In this document: one piece after another, positions 1 to 9,132 of the stretch
Layout of the letters: every line of letters begins with the position of its first letter
Numbering within the stretch: position 1 is the first letter of the stretch
From: an uncultured Mycoplasmatota bacterium
Lineage (GTDB): Bacteria > Bacillota_I > Bacilli_A > RF39 > UBA660
DNA: 38,579 nucleotides
Reading direction: 5' to 3'
Assembly: GCA_946494015.1 (NCBI GenBank)
Contig: CAMMBL010000004.1
Location: 1 to 38,579, forward strand
Made by a program: the position numbers and the translations under genes
The notes under the pieces: generated by a model
Told to the model about the DNA's origin: nothing
What the model saw: the letters and a program-made list of their open reading frames with translations, nothing else
Database searches by the model: none

Positions 1-1
1 A

Positions 2-157
2 CAGACGAAAAAAAGTTATGAAGAAATAAAAAATCTAAGTAAAGTATGGACTCATCTAGAATTTAAAGAAAAAAGAACCATCATTGAAGGACTATTAGAT
101 AAAATAGTTGTTGATGGAAATACTTTAAAAATATACTGGAATGTTAGTGAGAACTAA
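2..157 (+). CDS. C-terminal fragment of a site-specific (large serine) recombinase, truncated by window start
   Basis: Open frame from the window edge: QTKKSYEEIKNLSKVWTHLEFKEKRTIIEGLLDKIVVDGNTLKIYWNVSEN*. The 'F..KR.II..LI.KI.V.....I.W' pattern is typical of large serine recombinase C-termini. Confidence 0.6.
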   Translation, partial: QTKKSYEEIKNLSKVWTHLEFKEKRTIIEGLLDKIVVDGNTLKIYWNVSEN

Positions 158-190
158 CATAAAAATTGTAGTGTTTTCTCTCCATATGTC

Positions 191-817
191 TTATAGTCCG
201 ATGTAACACATACTAACATTTATCTTTAAGTTATTAATAATATTAGATAAATTATATGGAATTACAACCTTCATAAATATTTGATATTTATTAGCGCCTA
301 AACTTTTAAGTAGGGTAATATAATTTTGATCAGTTTCTTTAAAGTCATGGTAAACATTTATAATAGATAAAAATAAAGAAATTAATAAGGCCATAAATAT
401 AATAGAATTTGTACTAGCTCCAACCCAAATAATAATTAAAGGTCCAAGAGCAACTTTAGGTAGAGAATTTAAAACAGTTAAGTAAGGATCAAGTATATTT
501 GCTAACCTTTTAGAAAACCAAAGAAAAGTAGAAATCAGAAGTGAAATAATTGTAACGATTAAAAAGCTAACTATAGTTTCATATAAAGTAATACCAATAT
601 GTATAAATAAATCATTATCAGTAAAAAGATTAACTAAAGTATTTAAAACTAGACTAGGGCTAGATAAAAGAAAAGTATTAATAAGATTAAATTTTGCTAA
701 TAGTTCCCATCCTATAATGAACACTAGTAAAATTAATATTTGAAAACTAATAACAATAATTTTTTCTTTTTTTCTTTTTCTAAGAAATGCTTTATGTTCT
801 AAACTAAAGTTTGACAT
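191..817 (-). pseudogene. ABC transporter permease (SsuC/ThiX-like), apparently truncated at its C-terminus
   Basis: 208 aa. BPD_transp-like core (LPKVALGPLIIIWVGAS, SLGANKYQIFMKVVIPYNL) ends abruptly at NLKINVSMCYIGL*, where family members usually continue for about 40-50 aa. Confidence 0.7.
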
Positions 818-1556
818 CTAAATCTCTCCATATCATTTCATAATAATAATTAAATTCTTTCTCTTTTCTATTATTAAATGGAGTAGAACGATTTTTATAA
901 TTAATATCATAGACTTTTTTTATTATGCAAGGTCTTCCAGTAAGTACAATAACTTTATCAGCCAAACTAACAGCTTCCCCAATATCATGAGTTACCATAA
1001 TTGCTGTTTTACCAAGTTCTTTAATCATTTTATAAACATCATCAGCAAGCATTACCCTTGTCATTGCATCAAGAGCTGAAAATGGTTCATCTAAAAGTAA
1101 TATATCAGGTTTAGTAGCAAGTGTTCTAATTAAAGCAGCTCTTTGCCTCATACCCCCAGATAGACTATCAGGAAATTTATCTTTAAAATCACTTAATCCA
1201 TAAATATCTAATAAACTTATAACATATTTTTTATCTTCATCAGTTACTTTTCCTTTTAATTTAAGACCTAATAAACAATTATCTAATATACTAAGCCAAG
1301 GAAATAAACTATCTTTTTGTAACATATAACCAACTTTAATATTATCATTAGAAAATTTAATATTACCACTAGATTTATTATCTAAATTAGCAAGTATTGA
1401 TAAAAGAGTACTTTTACCACAACCAGAAGGACCAACAATAACAATAAATTTTCCTTTTTCTACAGTTAAATTAATATCTTTAATCGCTTCTATTTCTCCA
1501 TCATTATCTTGATAATTTTTTGATAGATGTGTAATTTCTAAAATATTAGTTTTCAT
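804..1556 (-). CDS. ABC transporter ATP-binding protein (nitrate/sulfonate/taurine/thiamine-precursor type)
   Basis: Walker A GPSGCGKS, signature LSGGMRQR, Walker B DILLLDEPFSALD, H-loop VTHD. Confidence 0.93.
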   Translation of the reverse strand: MKTNILEITHLSKNYQDNDGEIEAIKDINLTVEKGKFIVIVGPSGCGKSTLLSILANLDNKSSGNIKFSNDNIKVGYMLQKDSLFPWLSILDNCLLGLKLKGKVTDEDKKYVISLLDIYGLSDFKDKFPDSLSGGMRQRAALIRTLATKPDILLLDEPFSALDAMTRVMLADDVYKMIKELGKTAIMVTHDIGEAVSLADKVIVLTGRPCIIKKVYDINYKNRSTPFNNRKEKEFNYYYEMIWRDLDVKL

Positions 1557-2538
1557 ACATCAAGTCACTAAATGGAACTTTACTATCAAGCTCTTTAGCG
1601 TTAATCATTATATCTTGTAAGTGGTTAAATGATTCTTCTGTAAATTCAGTAGTTTTAGGCCAAGCATCAATAGAACGATATCTTGCAACTACTTTTGTTA
1701 AATCATCAAGTGAAGTATCAGGAAATTGATTAAGAATAGCTTTTGCTACTTCTTCATCAGATTTCTCATGAACAAAATCCAGTCCTTTTTGAATAGCCTT
1801 TTCAAAATTATCAATAAGTTCTTTATTATTATTTAAGTAGCTATCTCTTGCAAAGAATGAAGTATAAGGTACAACTCCTCCAAGTTCACCTAAACTTGCA
1901 ACCACATAACCGTATCCTTCTTTTTCAAGTTGTAGAGCGTTAGGTTCAAACAATGCTACAAAATCTCCAGTACCCCCAATAAAAGCACTACTCATTGCTG
2001 AAAAAGCAACAGAAGTATCGATATTGACATCTTTCTTAGGATCAATACCAGCATCAGTTAATGACCATTCTAAAGTCATCTCAGGCATACCACCAGCTCT
2101 ACCACCAATAATAGTTTTACCTTTTAAATCACTAAGTTTAAAATCTTTTATATCTTCACGAGCTACAATAAATGAACCATCTTTTTGAGTTAATTGTGCA
2201 AAAGTTTTTAAATAATCTTTCTCACCACCATTATAAACATAAATAGTTGCTTCACTACCAGCAAAACCAATATCAGCATCTCCAGCTAAAACAGCAGCAC
2301 TAACTTTATCAGCTCCACTAGCAAGTGTAAGTTCTATATCAATACCAAGATCATTAAAATAACCTTCTTCAATAGCTACGTACATAGGAGCGTAAAAAAT
2401 AGTATGGGCAACTTCAGCTAATTTAACCTTTTCTAGTGATTCATCATTTTTATTACTTTTATTTAAATTAAATAATACAGCACAAGCTAAAACAAAAATA
2501 ATTAAAATAGCAATTATATAAACAATCTTCTTTTTCAA
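1546..2538 (-). CDS. ABC transporter substrate-binding lipoprotein (NMT1/SsuA-like)
   Basis: N-terminal hydrophobic segment with lipobox-like VLAC, then VKLAEVAHTIFYAPMYVAIEEGYFNDLGIDIELTLASGADKVSAAVLAGDADIGFAGSE. Confidence 0.88.
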   Translation of the reverse strand: MKKKIVYIIAILIIFVLACAVLFNLNKSNKNDESLEKVKLAEVAHTIFYAPMYVAIEEGYFNDLGIDIELTLASGADKVSAAVLAGDADIGFAGSEATIYVYNGGEKDYLKTFAQLTQKDGSFIVAREDIKDFKLSDLKGKTIIGGRAGGMPEMTLEWSLTDAGIDPKKDVNIDTSVAFSAMSSAFIGGTGDFVALFEPNALQLEKEGYGYVVASLGELGGVVPYTSFFARDSYLNNNKELIDNFEKAIQKGLDFVHEKSDEEVAKAILNQFPDTSLDDLTKVVARYRSIDAWPKTTEFTEESFNHLQDIMINAKELDSKVPFSDLMYEN

Positions 2539-2612
2539 ACTAAAATCCTCCTTTCAGTTCAAAGTATTATATGTAATTAATTTATCTTGGCTACATATAA
2601 AATAAATTTAGA

Positions 2613-2628
2613 TTACGAGTATTCGTAA
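2613..2628. promoter_or_regulatory. Palindromic operator candidate between the ABC operon and divergent HTH gene
   Basis: TTACGA-GTAT-TCGTAA, perfect 6-bp arms. Confidence 0.45.
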
Positions 2629-2690
2629 ATTTTAATTAATTACTTGTTTTTATAATTAGATCCATTATAATAAAAACATTGGAGGTTATT

Positions 2691-2978
2691 ATGGATATAA
2701 ATATTTTAAAAACATTAATGAAATTAAATGGGATTAATAGTTATTTACAATTATCAAAAGTAATATCTATACCATATACAACACTTTTAGATTTAATAAA
2801 TGGAAAAGGAGAAAGATTAAGTAATATTAAAATAATTGCTAATTATTTTAATGTGTCATTAGCTCTTTTAACTAATGAAGTAACAAAAGAATATATTGTT
2901 ATTAATGAAGATAATTCAATTGAATTTTTACCTCAAACATTTTATAATTCGTATCCAACAATTTTAATGCAAGCTTAA
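2691..2978 (+). CDS. Small HTH (XRE-like) DNA-binding protein, divergent from the ABC operon
   Basis: HTH-like SYLQLSKVISIPYTTLLDLINGKGERLSNIKIIANYFNVSLALLTN. ATG at 2691 has a GGAGG RBS; the track's 2679 start overlaps the RBS. Confidence 0.65.
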   Translation: MDINILKTLMKLNGINSYLQLSKVISIPYTTLLDLINGKGERLSNIKIIANYFNVSLALLTNEVTKEYIVINEDNSIEFLPQTFYNSYPTILMQA

Positions 2979-3032
2979 AGTGTTTCTTTAAAGTAAAAAG
3001 AATATATGATAAAATAAAAATGAGGTGAAAAT

Positions 3033-4040
3033 ATGAGTTTTTTTAGTAAATTAAAAGATAAATTTATCAAAAAGGAAGAAATAGAAATAAAAAAAGAGGA
3101 ACAAGAAAGCTTAGAAATATATGATAAAGGTTTAACTAAAAGTCGTAATGCCTTCTCATCTAAACTTTTAGATTTAACTAAAAGATATAGTAAAGTAAAT
3201 GAAGAATACTTTGAAGAATTAGAAGAAATTTTAATTATGGCTGATATAGGGGTTAATACTGTCATGAATATAATGGATAAATTAAGAAAAAGAGTAAAAG
3301 AAGAAAAGATAACAGATCCTACGCTTTTAAAAGAAATAATAGTTGATGAATTATTCATTATTTATGTAAGTGGAGAAGTATTATCTCAAGAACTACAAAG
3401 AGCATCTAAAAAACCTACAGTCTATCTATTTGTAGGAGTAAATGGAGTAGGGAAAACAACTACCATTGCTAAACTTGCTTTAAAAGAAAAAAAAGCTAAT
3501 AGAAAAGTTCTTTTAATCGCTGGTGATACCTTTAGAGCAGGTGCTGTTTCCCAATTGAAAGAATGGGCCAATAAATTAGAAGTTGATTTTTTTGGAAAAC
3601 AAGAAGGAGTAGATCCAGCCAGTGTTATTTATGAAGGTTTAGAATATGCCCTAAACAATAATATAGATACTGTTTTAATTGATACTGCTGGTAGACTTCA
3701 AAATAAAGCTAATCTCATGAGAGAGTTAGAAAAAATAAATAAAGTTATTGCTAAATTAATAGAAAATGCACCAAATGAAACTCTTTTAGTAGTTGATGCA
3801 ACAACAGGACAAAATGGTATTAGTCAAGCTAAAGCTTTTAAAGAAATAACTAATCTAACAGGAATAATACTAACAAAATTAGATGGAACCGCTAAAGGAG
3901 GTATTGTTCTAGCTATTAAAGAAGAAGTAAATTTACCAGTTAAATATATAGGGCTTGGAGAAACAGCTGAAGATTTACAAGAGTTTGATATTGAAAAATA
4001 TATATATAGTTTATTTAAAGATTTTATGGAGGAAAAATAA
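3033..4040 (+). CDS. ftsY: Signal recognition particle receptor FtsY
   Basis: NG domain: GVNGVGKTTTIAKLA, GDTFRAGAVSQLKEWA, DTAGRLQNKANLMREL, TKLDGTAKGG, YIGLGE. Confidence 0.97.
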   Translation: MSFFSKLKDKFIKKEEIEIKKEEQESLEIYDKGLTKSRNAFSSKLLDLTKRYSKVNEEYFEELEEILIMADIGVNTVMNIMDKLRKRVKEEKITDPTLLKEIIVDELFIIYVSGEVLSQELQRASKKPTVYLFVGVNGVGKTTTIAKLALKEKKANRKVLLIAGDTFRAGAVSQLKEWANKLEVDFFGKQEGVDPASVIYEGLEYALNNNIDTVLIDTAGRLQNKANLMRELEKINKVIAKLIENAPNETLLVVDATTGQNGISQAKAFKEITNLTGIILTKLDGTAKGGIVLAIKEEVNLPVKYIGLGETAEDLQEFDIEKYIYSLFKDFMEEK

Positions 4041-4342
4041 TGGGAAAAAGTGTAACTAAATTAAATCCTAAAGCAAACAATGTTAAAGAGAAGCAATTTA
4101 ATTATCTTAAAATTTTAATTTTATTTCAGTTTATCCTAACTATAGCCCTAATTATATTGGGAATTATTACTATTTTTAAAACAGATCTTATCTATATATT
4201 TGAAATGTTTTTAGGTATAACTCTTTTAATAATGGCCCTAAATAATACTTTAATATATAAAAGAAAAAGTCTAACATTTTTCTATATTATTATAGGCCTT
4301 GGTTCCATAATTTTAGCTATATTAAAATTATTAGGATTATAA
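4040..4342 (+). CDS. Small integral membrane protein of unknown function between ftsY and ylxM
   Basis: 100 aa, 3 hydrophobic segments, overlaps the ftsY stop (TAATG), 1 bp before ylxM. Confidence 0.75.
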   Translation: MGKSVTKLNPKANNVKEKQFNYLKILILFQFILTIALIILGIITIFKTDLIYIFEMFLGITLLIMALNNTLIYKRKSLTFFYIIIGLGSIILAILKLLGL

Positions 4343-4343
4343 A

Positions 4344-4643
4344 ATGGAAGAATTATTCTATTACACAATGCTTTATGATATTTATGGAAGCCTTCTAACT
4401 GACAAACAAAAAATATATTTTGAAGAATATTATTTTAATAATCTATCTTTAAGTGAACTTGCTACTAGATATAATATCAGTAGAAATGCTATTCATAAAC
4501 AGTTAAAAGAAACTATAAATAAATTAGAAAATTATGAAGAAAAATTAAATATAGTTAAAAAGAACAAAATGTTAGAAGAACTATTAGCTAATATAAGTGA
4601 TGAAGAAATAAAGCGTAAATTACAAGAAGTAATTTCCCTTTAA
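4344..4643 (+). CDS. ylxM: YlxM-like putative SRP-associated HTH protein
   Basis: YDIYGSLLTDKQKIYFEEYYFNNLSLSELATRYNISRNAIHKQLKETINKLENYEEKL is the characteristic UPF0122/YlxM pattern. Confidence 0.9.
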   Translation: MEELFYYTMLYDIYGSLLTDKQKIYFEEYYFNNLSLSELATRYNISRNAIHKQLKETINKLENYEEKLNIVKKNKMLEELLANISDEEIKRKLQEVISL

Positions 4644-4703
4644 CTCTTGTCACTTTTTCTTTTTAACGATATAATTTATCTATAAGATAAAGGAGATAGT
4701 AAT

Positions 4704-6875
4704 ATGTTTGATAAAATAATCTACATTAGTGATGAAGGAGCAAATATTAAAGTAAAAGAAAATGCTGAAGTAGCTATAAACTTAATGAATTTGCATTTAA
4801 TCTTTGAAGATAATGAAAAAACAATTTTAGGAGAAGTAGATGATCTAGCTGATGGAGTTGTTAAAGCAAGATTTTTAGGAGAAATAGTAAATGGTAAACT
4901 AATTGGAGGAGTTTTAAGAAAACCGTCACTAGATGCTAAAATAAGAGTGATTAAGCAAGAAGAAATACCATTAATAGTAGGAGAAGATAAAACAGGAAAT
5001 ATGCCTTTTGGTGTTAGTCCTTATTACAATGATTTTCCTGTATATTTAGATGTTAACACTTTTTTTAGTAATCATTTCGCTATATTTGGTAATAGTGGTA
5101 GTGGTAAATCTTGTGGTATTTCAAGAATAATGCAAAATATGTTTGAAGATCAAAGATTATTTCCCTATAAATCAAATATTTTACTTTTTGATTCATCAGG
5201 TGAATATTATAATGCCTTTAAAAATTTAAGTAGTATAAACCCTAATTATAATTATCGTTTTATTACTACTAATGAAGTAGAACATAAAGGAGAACCATTA
5301 CGCCTACCTATTTTCTTACTTAATGAAGCTGATTTAGCTATTTTATTACAAGCTACAGAACATTCTCAATTACCAATTATTGAAAGAATGTTAAAACTAG
5401 CTAGAATTTTTGCAAGTACAGGAGTAGATGCCAATAAATATAAGAATCATTTAATAGCAAAAGCTATAATGACTATTTTATATACTAATCAAACTGCTCC
5501 TAATAAAAGAAATGAAGCTTTTTCTATCCTTAATAGTTGTTCTACTGATCAATTTAACTTAGAAGCTCCAGTACAAGGTATTGGATATGTTCGTAAATTT
5601 AGGGAATGTTTCTTAATAGATTCTCATGGTCAATTTTCAGAAAGTGTTTTATTAACAGAATATGTTTCTGGTTTTATTCATGATGAGTATGATAACTATG
5701 AACCTACTAAAGATTGTTATTATACCCTAGAAGATTTAGAAAAGGCCCTAAACTTTACTTTAATAAGTGAAGGATGGCTAAGAAATGAAAATACTTATGG
5801 TGATGCGGTAACATTAAAAGTAAGACTACATTCTTTAATAACTTCTAGTAATTCTAACTATTTTAAATGGGAACAAGGAACATATATTTCTCTTGATAGA
5901 TATTTATCAAGTTTAATGATTAATAATGGTAAAAAATATCAGTTAGTAAATATTAACTTAGATGATGTAGATGATGATTTTGCTAAAGTAATTACTAAAA
6001 TATATTCAAGATTACTTTTTGAATTTACTAAAGGATTAAAAGAAAGAGCTAGTATTCCTTTTCATATTTTTGTTGAAGAAGCTCACCGCTATATTCAAAA
6101 TGATAGAGATAGATTCTTAATAGGTTATAATATTTTTGAACGTATTGCTAAAGAAGGACGTAAATATGGTTTAATATTAGGACTTATTACTCAAAGACCA
6201 GTAGAAATGTCAGATACTGTTATATCACAATGTTCAAACTTTTTAATCTTTAAAATGAACCATCCAACTGATGTAGAATATATTAAAAAGATGGTACCAA
6301 ATATTTCTGATGAAATAGTAGAAAAACAAAAAAGTTTGCAATCTGGAACCTGTTTAGCATTTGGAAGTGCCTTTAAAATTCCTTTAATTGTTAAATTGAA
6401 AATGCCAGATCCAATGCCACTTAGTGGTAACTGTGATGTTGTTAAAATTTGGGATGGACATCAATCTAGTCAATCTAATGTAAATAATGAACCACAAACA
6501 AATTATCAAAATACTCAACCAATAAACACCAATATATCTCAAAATATTCAAGAACCAAGTAATTCTAATGTAAGTCAAATACCCGAAATAGATGCAATTC
6601 CAAGCCAAGTTCAACAATCTCAAAGTCTTAATACAGTCCAAGTTCAACCAACTCAAGTAGTTAATCCATCACCAATTCAAGAAGTACCAATAAATACGCA
6701 ACCTGTAAAAAATGACAATATTGTACCTATAACAGAAACAAAACAACCGCAAACAATTTTCAATATTAATGAAGGAATTTCTTCAGTTACTCCTAATGTA
6801 GAAACACCATCAGTTGAACCTAATTCTTCTTCATCAGTTAGTCCAATTCCTGAAATAGGTCCAATAAATAATTGA
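4704..6875 (+). CDS. HerA-like/DUF87 P-loop ATPase with a long Q/N/S/P-rich C-terminal tail
   Basis: Walker A FGNSGSGKS, Walker B NILLFDSSGEY, FVEEAHRYIQND, GLILGLITQRPVEMSDTVISQCSNFLIFKM; last ~170 aa low complexity. Confidence 0.85.
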   Translation: MFDKIIYISDEGANIKVKENAEVAINLMNLHLIFEDNEKTILGEVDDLADGVVKARFLGEIVNGKLIGGVLRKPSLDAKIRVIKQEEIPLIVGEDKTGNMPFGVSPYYNDFPVYLDVNTFFSNHFAIFGNSGSGKSCGISRIMQNMFEDQRLFPYKSNILLFDSSGEYYNAFKNLSSINPNYNYRFITTNEVEHKGEPLRLPIFLLNEADLAILLQATEHSQLPIIERMLKLARIFASTGVDANKYKNHLIAKAIMTILYTNQTAPNKRNEAFSILNSCSTDQFNLEAPVQGIGYVRKFRECFLIDSHGQFSESVLLTEYVSGFIHDEYDNYEPTKDCYYTLEDLEKALNFTLISEGWLRNENTYGDAVTLKVRLHSLITSSNSNYFKWEQGTYISLDRYLSSLMINNGKKYQLVNINLDDVDDDFAKVITKIYSRLLFEFTKGLKERASIPFHIFVEEAHRYIQNDRDRFLIGYNIFERIAKEGRKYGLILGLITQRPVEMSDTVISQCSNFLIFKMNHPTDVEYIKKMVPNISDEIVEKQKSLQSGTCLAFGSAFKIPLIVKLKMPDPMPLSGNCDVVKIWDGHQSSQSNVNNEPQTNYQNTQPINTNISQNIQEPSNSNVSQIPEIDAIPSQVQQSQSLNTVQVQPTQVVNPSPIQEVPINTQPVKNDNIVPITETKQPQTIFNINEGISSVTPNVETPSVEPNSSSSVSPIPEIGPINN

Positions 6876-6879
6876 ATTT

Positions 6880-6906
6880 AAGTACTTTGTTGTAAAAGTA
6901 CTTTTT
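6880..6906 (+). terminator. Intrinsic terminator after the HerA-like gene
   Basis: AAGTACTTT-N6-AAAGTACTT followed by a T tract. Confidence 0.6.
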
Positions 6907-6944
6907 CTTTGCTATAATTAAAATAGGAAAGAAGGGATGTTTAA

Positions 6945-8192
6945 ATGTTTAAAAAAATTTTTAATAATAAACAAATATTAACAATCCTTCATAATACGCT
7001 AGAAAATGAAAAAACTAAAAATAAAGTTTCAAATGTTTCTATAAAAGGAGAAGAATATGCCTATAATCAATACTCCCTTTTAATAACTATGGATATGATA
7101 ATCAAATATAAAATTATTATAAATGATGATAAATATGATAACTATTTTATAAAAGAATTAGAACAAATAACAACTACTTATAAAAATCATCGTAACTTAG
7201 TAATATTATTTAATAAATTATTAATAGAAATTGTATGTAAAAAGTTAGAAATAACTGATAAAGAAAATATTGAAAATCAAAAACAAATAATTAATTATAT
7301 CTATGATAAATATATTGTAAATGGCTATTGTTTTCATAGCTTTCCATCATGTTTTAAAAGTGAAGTAGAAGAAAATGGTCTTAGTCAAAAAATAGATCAT
7401 AAAGAACAAAATCTCTTGAAAAAAATAAATTATATATTTAATAACCATAATTATAAAGATATAATACCTAAAAACTTAAAAAGTAAGACTAATCCTATAT
7501 ATATAACAGATTCTCCAGCGATGGCATACTATTATGGCTATAGAAGTCCATACTATTTAGCAACTATAACTTCTTTAAGTAAATATTATGAAAATATTAA
7601 GGATTATGATAAAGAAGCTTTCTATAGAAAAGATTATATTGCTTGTAAAAATAATTTATTAACATTATGTCAACATTTAAGAATGAGTCAAAAAGAACAA
7701 AATACAGTTATAAAGATCTTTATTAAGCAATGGAATACTTTAGATATTTCTAATAGTAAACCCTGTATAGCATTTATTAGAAGAAAAGATTTAGCTAAAG
7801 ATAAGCTTTCAGATATTGATAATATTATTTCTTTAATAGGTAAAGAAGATCTATATCTTTTAATTTCTAAAATAACAGATAGTAAATATCCAGTAGTTAG
7901 ACGTTATAGTGATATTGATCCTTTAGATATTAAAGTAATAACTCTACCAAGTTATCAAGAAATAAAAAGTAATAAATTTATAAAGAATGAGCAAAAACAA
8001 ATAAAAGAAAAAAAGCTAATTAAAGAAAAAACAAATAAAGAAATAGAAATAGAAGAAACTAGTGAACAAAAAGTATTTTATCCTAAATTTGCTTATAGTA
8101 TGGGAAGTGCTAATCTACTTGCTCTTAGTGGTTTATTCTTAATTACTCTAGGCATAATTTTAAGTATAATCATTAATATAGTTGGAGGTTAA
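6945..8192 (+). CDS. Uncharacterised protein, C-terminal TM anchor, possible ADP-ribosyltransferase-like motifs
   Basis: 415 aa. GYCFHSFPSCFKSEVEENGLS ... IYITDSPAMAYYYGYRSPYYLA; C-terminal LLALSGLFLITLGIILSIIINIV. Confidence 0.55.
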   Translation: MFKKIFNNKQILTILHNTLENEKTKNKVSNVSIKGEEYAYNQYSLLITMDMIIKYKIIINDDKYDNYFIKELEQITTTYKNHRNLVILFNKLLIEIVCKKLEITDKENIENQKQIINYIYDKYIVNGYCFHSFPSCFKSEVEENGLSQKIDHKEQNLLKKINYIFNNHNYKDIIPKNLKSKTNPIYITDSPAMAYYYGYRSPYYLATITSLSKYYENIKDYDKEAFYRKDYIACKNNLLTLCQHLRMSQKEQNTVIKIFIKQWNTLDISNSKPCIAFIRRKDLAKDKLSDIDNIISLIGKEDLYLLISKITDSKYPVVRRYSDIDPLDIKVITLPSYQEIKSNKFIKNEQKQIKEKKLIKEKTNKEIEIEETSEQKVFYPKFAYSMGSANLLALSGLFLITLGIILSIIINIVGG

Positions 8193-8193
8193 A

Positions 8194-9132
8194 ATGAAAG
8201 ATTTAAGAATAATATTTATGGGAACACCAAGCTTTGCTGTACCAATATTTAAAGCTTTAGCTGAAAATTATAACGTTGTCGCTGTTGTAACTCAACCTGA
8301 TAAAAAACAAGGAAGAAAACAAATATTAACACCATCTTTAATAAAACAAGCTAGTGCCCTATATAATATTCCTGTTTTACAACCTGTAAAAATAAAAACT
8401 GACTATCAACAAATTCTAGATTATAAGCCTGATATAATTATAACTTGTGCTTATGGTCAAATATTACCAAAAGAAATATTAGATTATCCAAAATATAAAT
8501 GTATTAATGTACATGCTTCACTTTTACCTAAATTAAGAGGAGGAGCACCTATTCATCATGCAATTATGGATGGTTATGATAAAACAGGAGTAACTATTAT
8601 GTATATGGCTCAAGAAATGGATGCTGGTGATATTATAAGTAGTAAAGAAACTAAAATAACTAAGGAAGATACTTTAGGAACTCTACAAGATCGTCTAAGT
8701 GAAATAGGAAAAAATTTATTATTAGAAACACTTCCAAAAATTATAAAAGGAAAAATAAAACCAATTAAACAAAATGAAGAAGAAGTAACTTATGGTTATA
8801 ATATTACTAAAGAAGATGAAAAAATTGATTTTACAAAAACTAATATTGAAATTAATAATAAAGTAAGAGCACTAAATCCTACACCTGGAGCCTATACAAT
8901 TTTAAATAATAAAAGATTAAAAGTATATCAAACTAGAATAGGGGATAGATATTACTCTAAAACAGAACCAGGAACTATAGTTGGTTTTGAACAAGATGGT
9001 ATTAGAGTAGTAGCAGGCACCAATGAAATAATTTTAACAGAAATAGCCTTAGAAGGTAAAAAAAGATGTTTAGTTAAAGACTATTTAAATGGTATAGATA
9101 AAAAAGATTTATTAGGAGTAATATTAAAATGA
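8194..9132 (+). CDS. fmt: Methionyl-tRNA formyltransferase
   Basis: RIIFMGTPSFAVPIFKAL, VTQPDKKQGRKQ, INVHASLLPKLRGGAPIHHAIMDG, GVTIMYMAQEMDAGDI. ATG at 8194 after GGAGG. Confidence 0.97.
   Translation: MKDLRIIFMGTPSFAVPIFKALAENYNVVAVVTQPDKKQGRKQILTPSLIKQASALYNIPVLQPVKIKTDYQQILDYKPDIIITCAYGQILPKEILDYPKYKCINVHASLLPKLRGGAPIHHAIMDGYDKTGVTIMYMAQEMDAGDIISSKETKITKEDTLGTLQDRLSEIGKNLLLETLPKIIKGKIKPIKQNEEEVTYGYNITKEDEKIDFTKTNIEINNKVRALNPTPGAYTILNNKRLKVYQTRIGDRYYSKTEPGTIVGFEQDGIRVVAGTNEIILTEIALEGKKRCLVKDYLNGIDKKDLLGVILK

Noticed and set aside
2539-2690. TPP or other riboswitch upstream of the ABC importer
   Set aside because: No recognisable conserved riboswitch core; only a palindrome and AT-rich DNA.
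2975-3358. Minus-strand ORF 127 aa
   Set aside because: Fully antisense to ftsY; Ser/Leu/Phe-rich translation expected from the reverse of Lys/Glu-rich coding DNA.
6384-6656. Minus-strand ORF 90 aa
   Set aside because: Antisense to the low-complexity tail of the HerA-like gene; no RBS or family.
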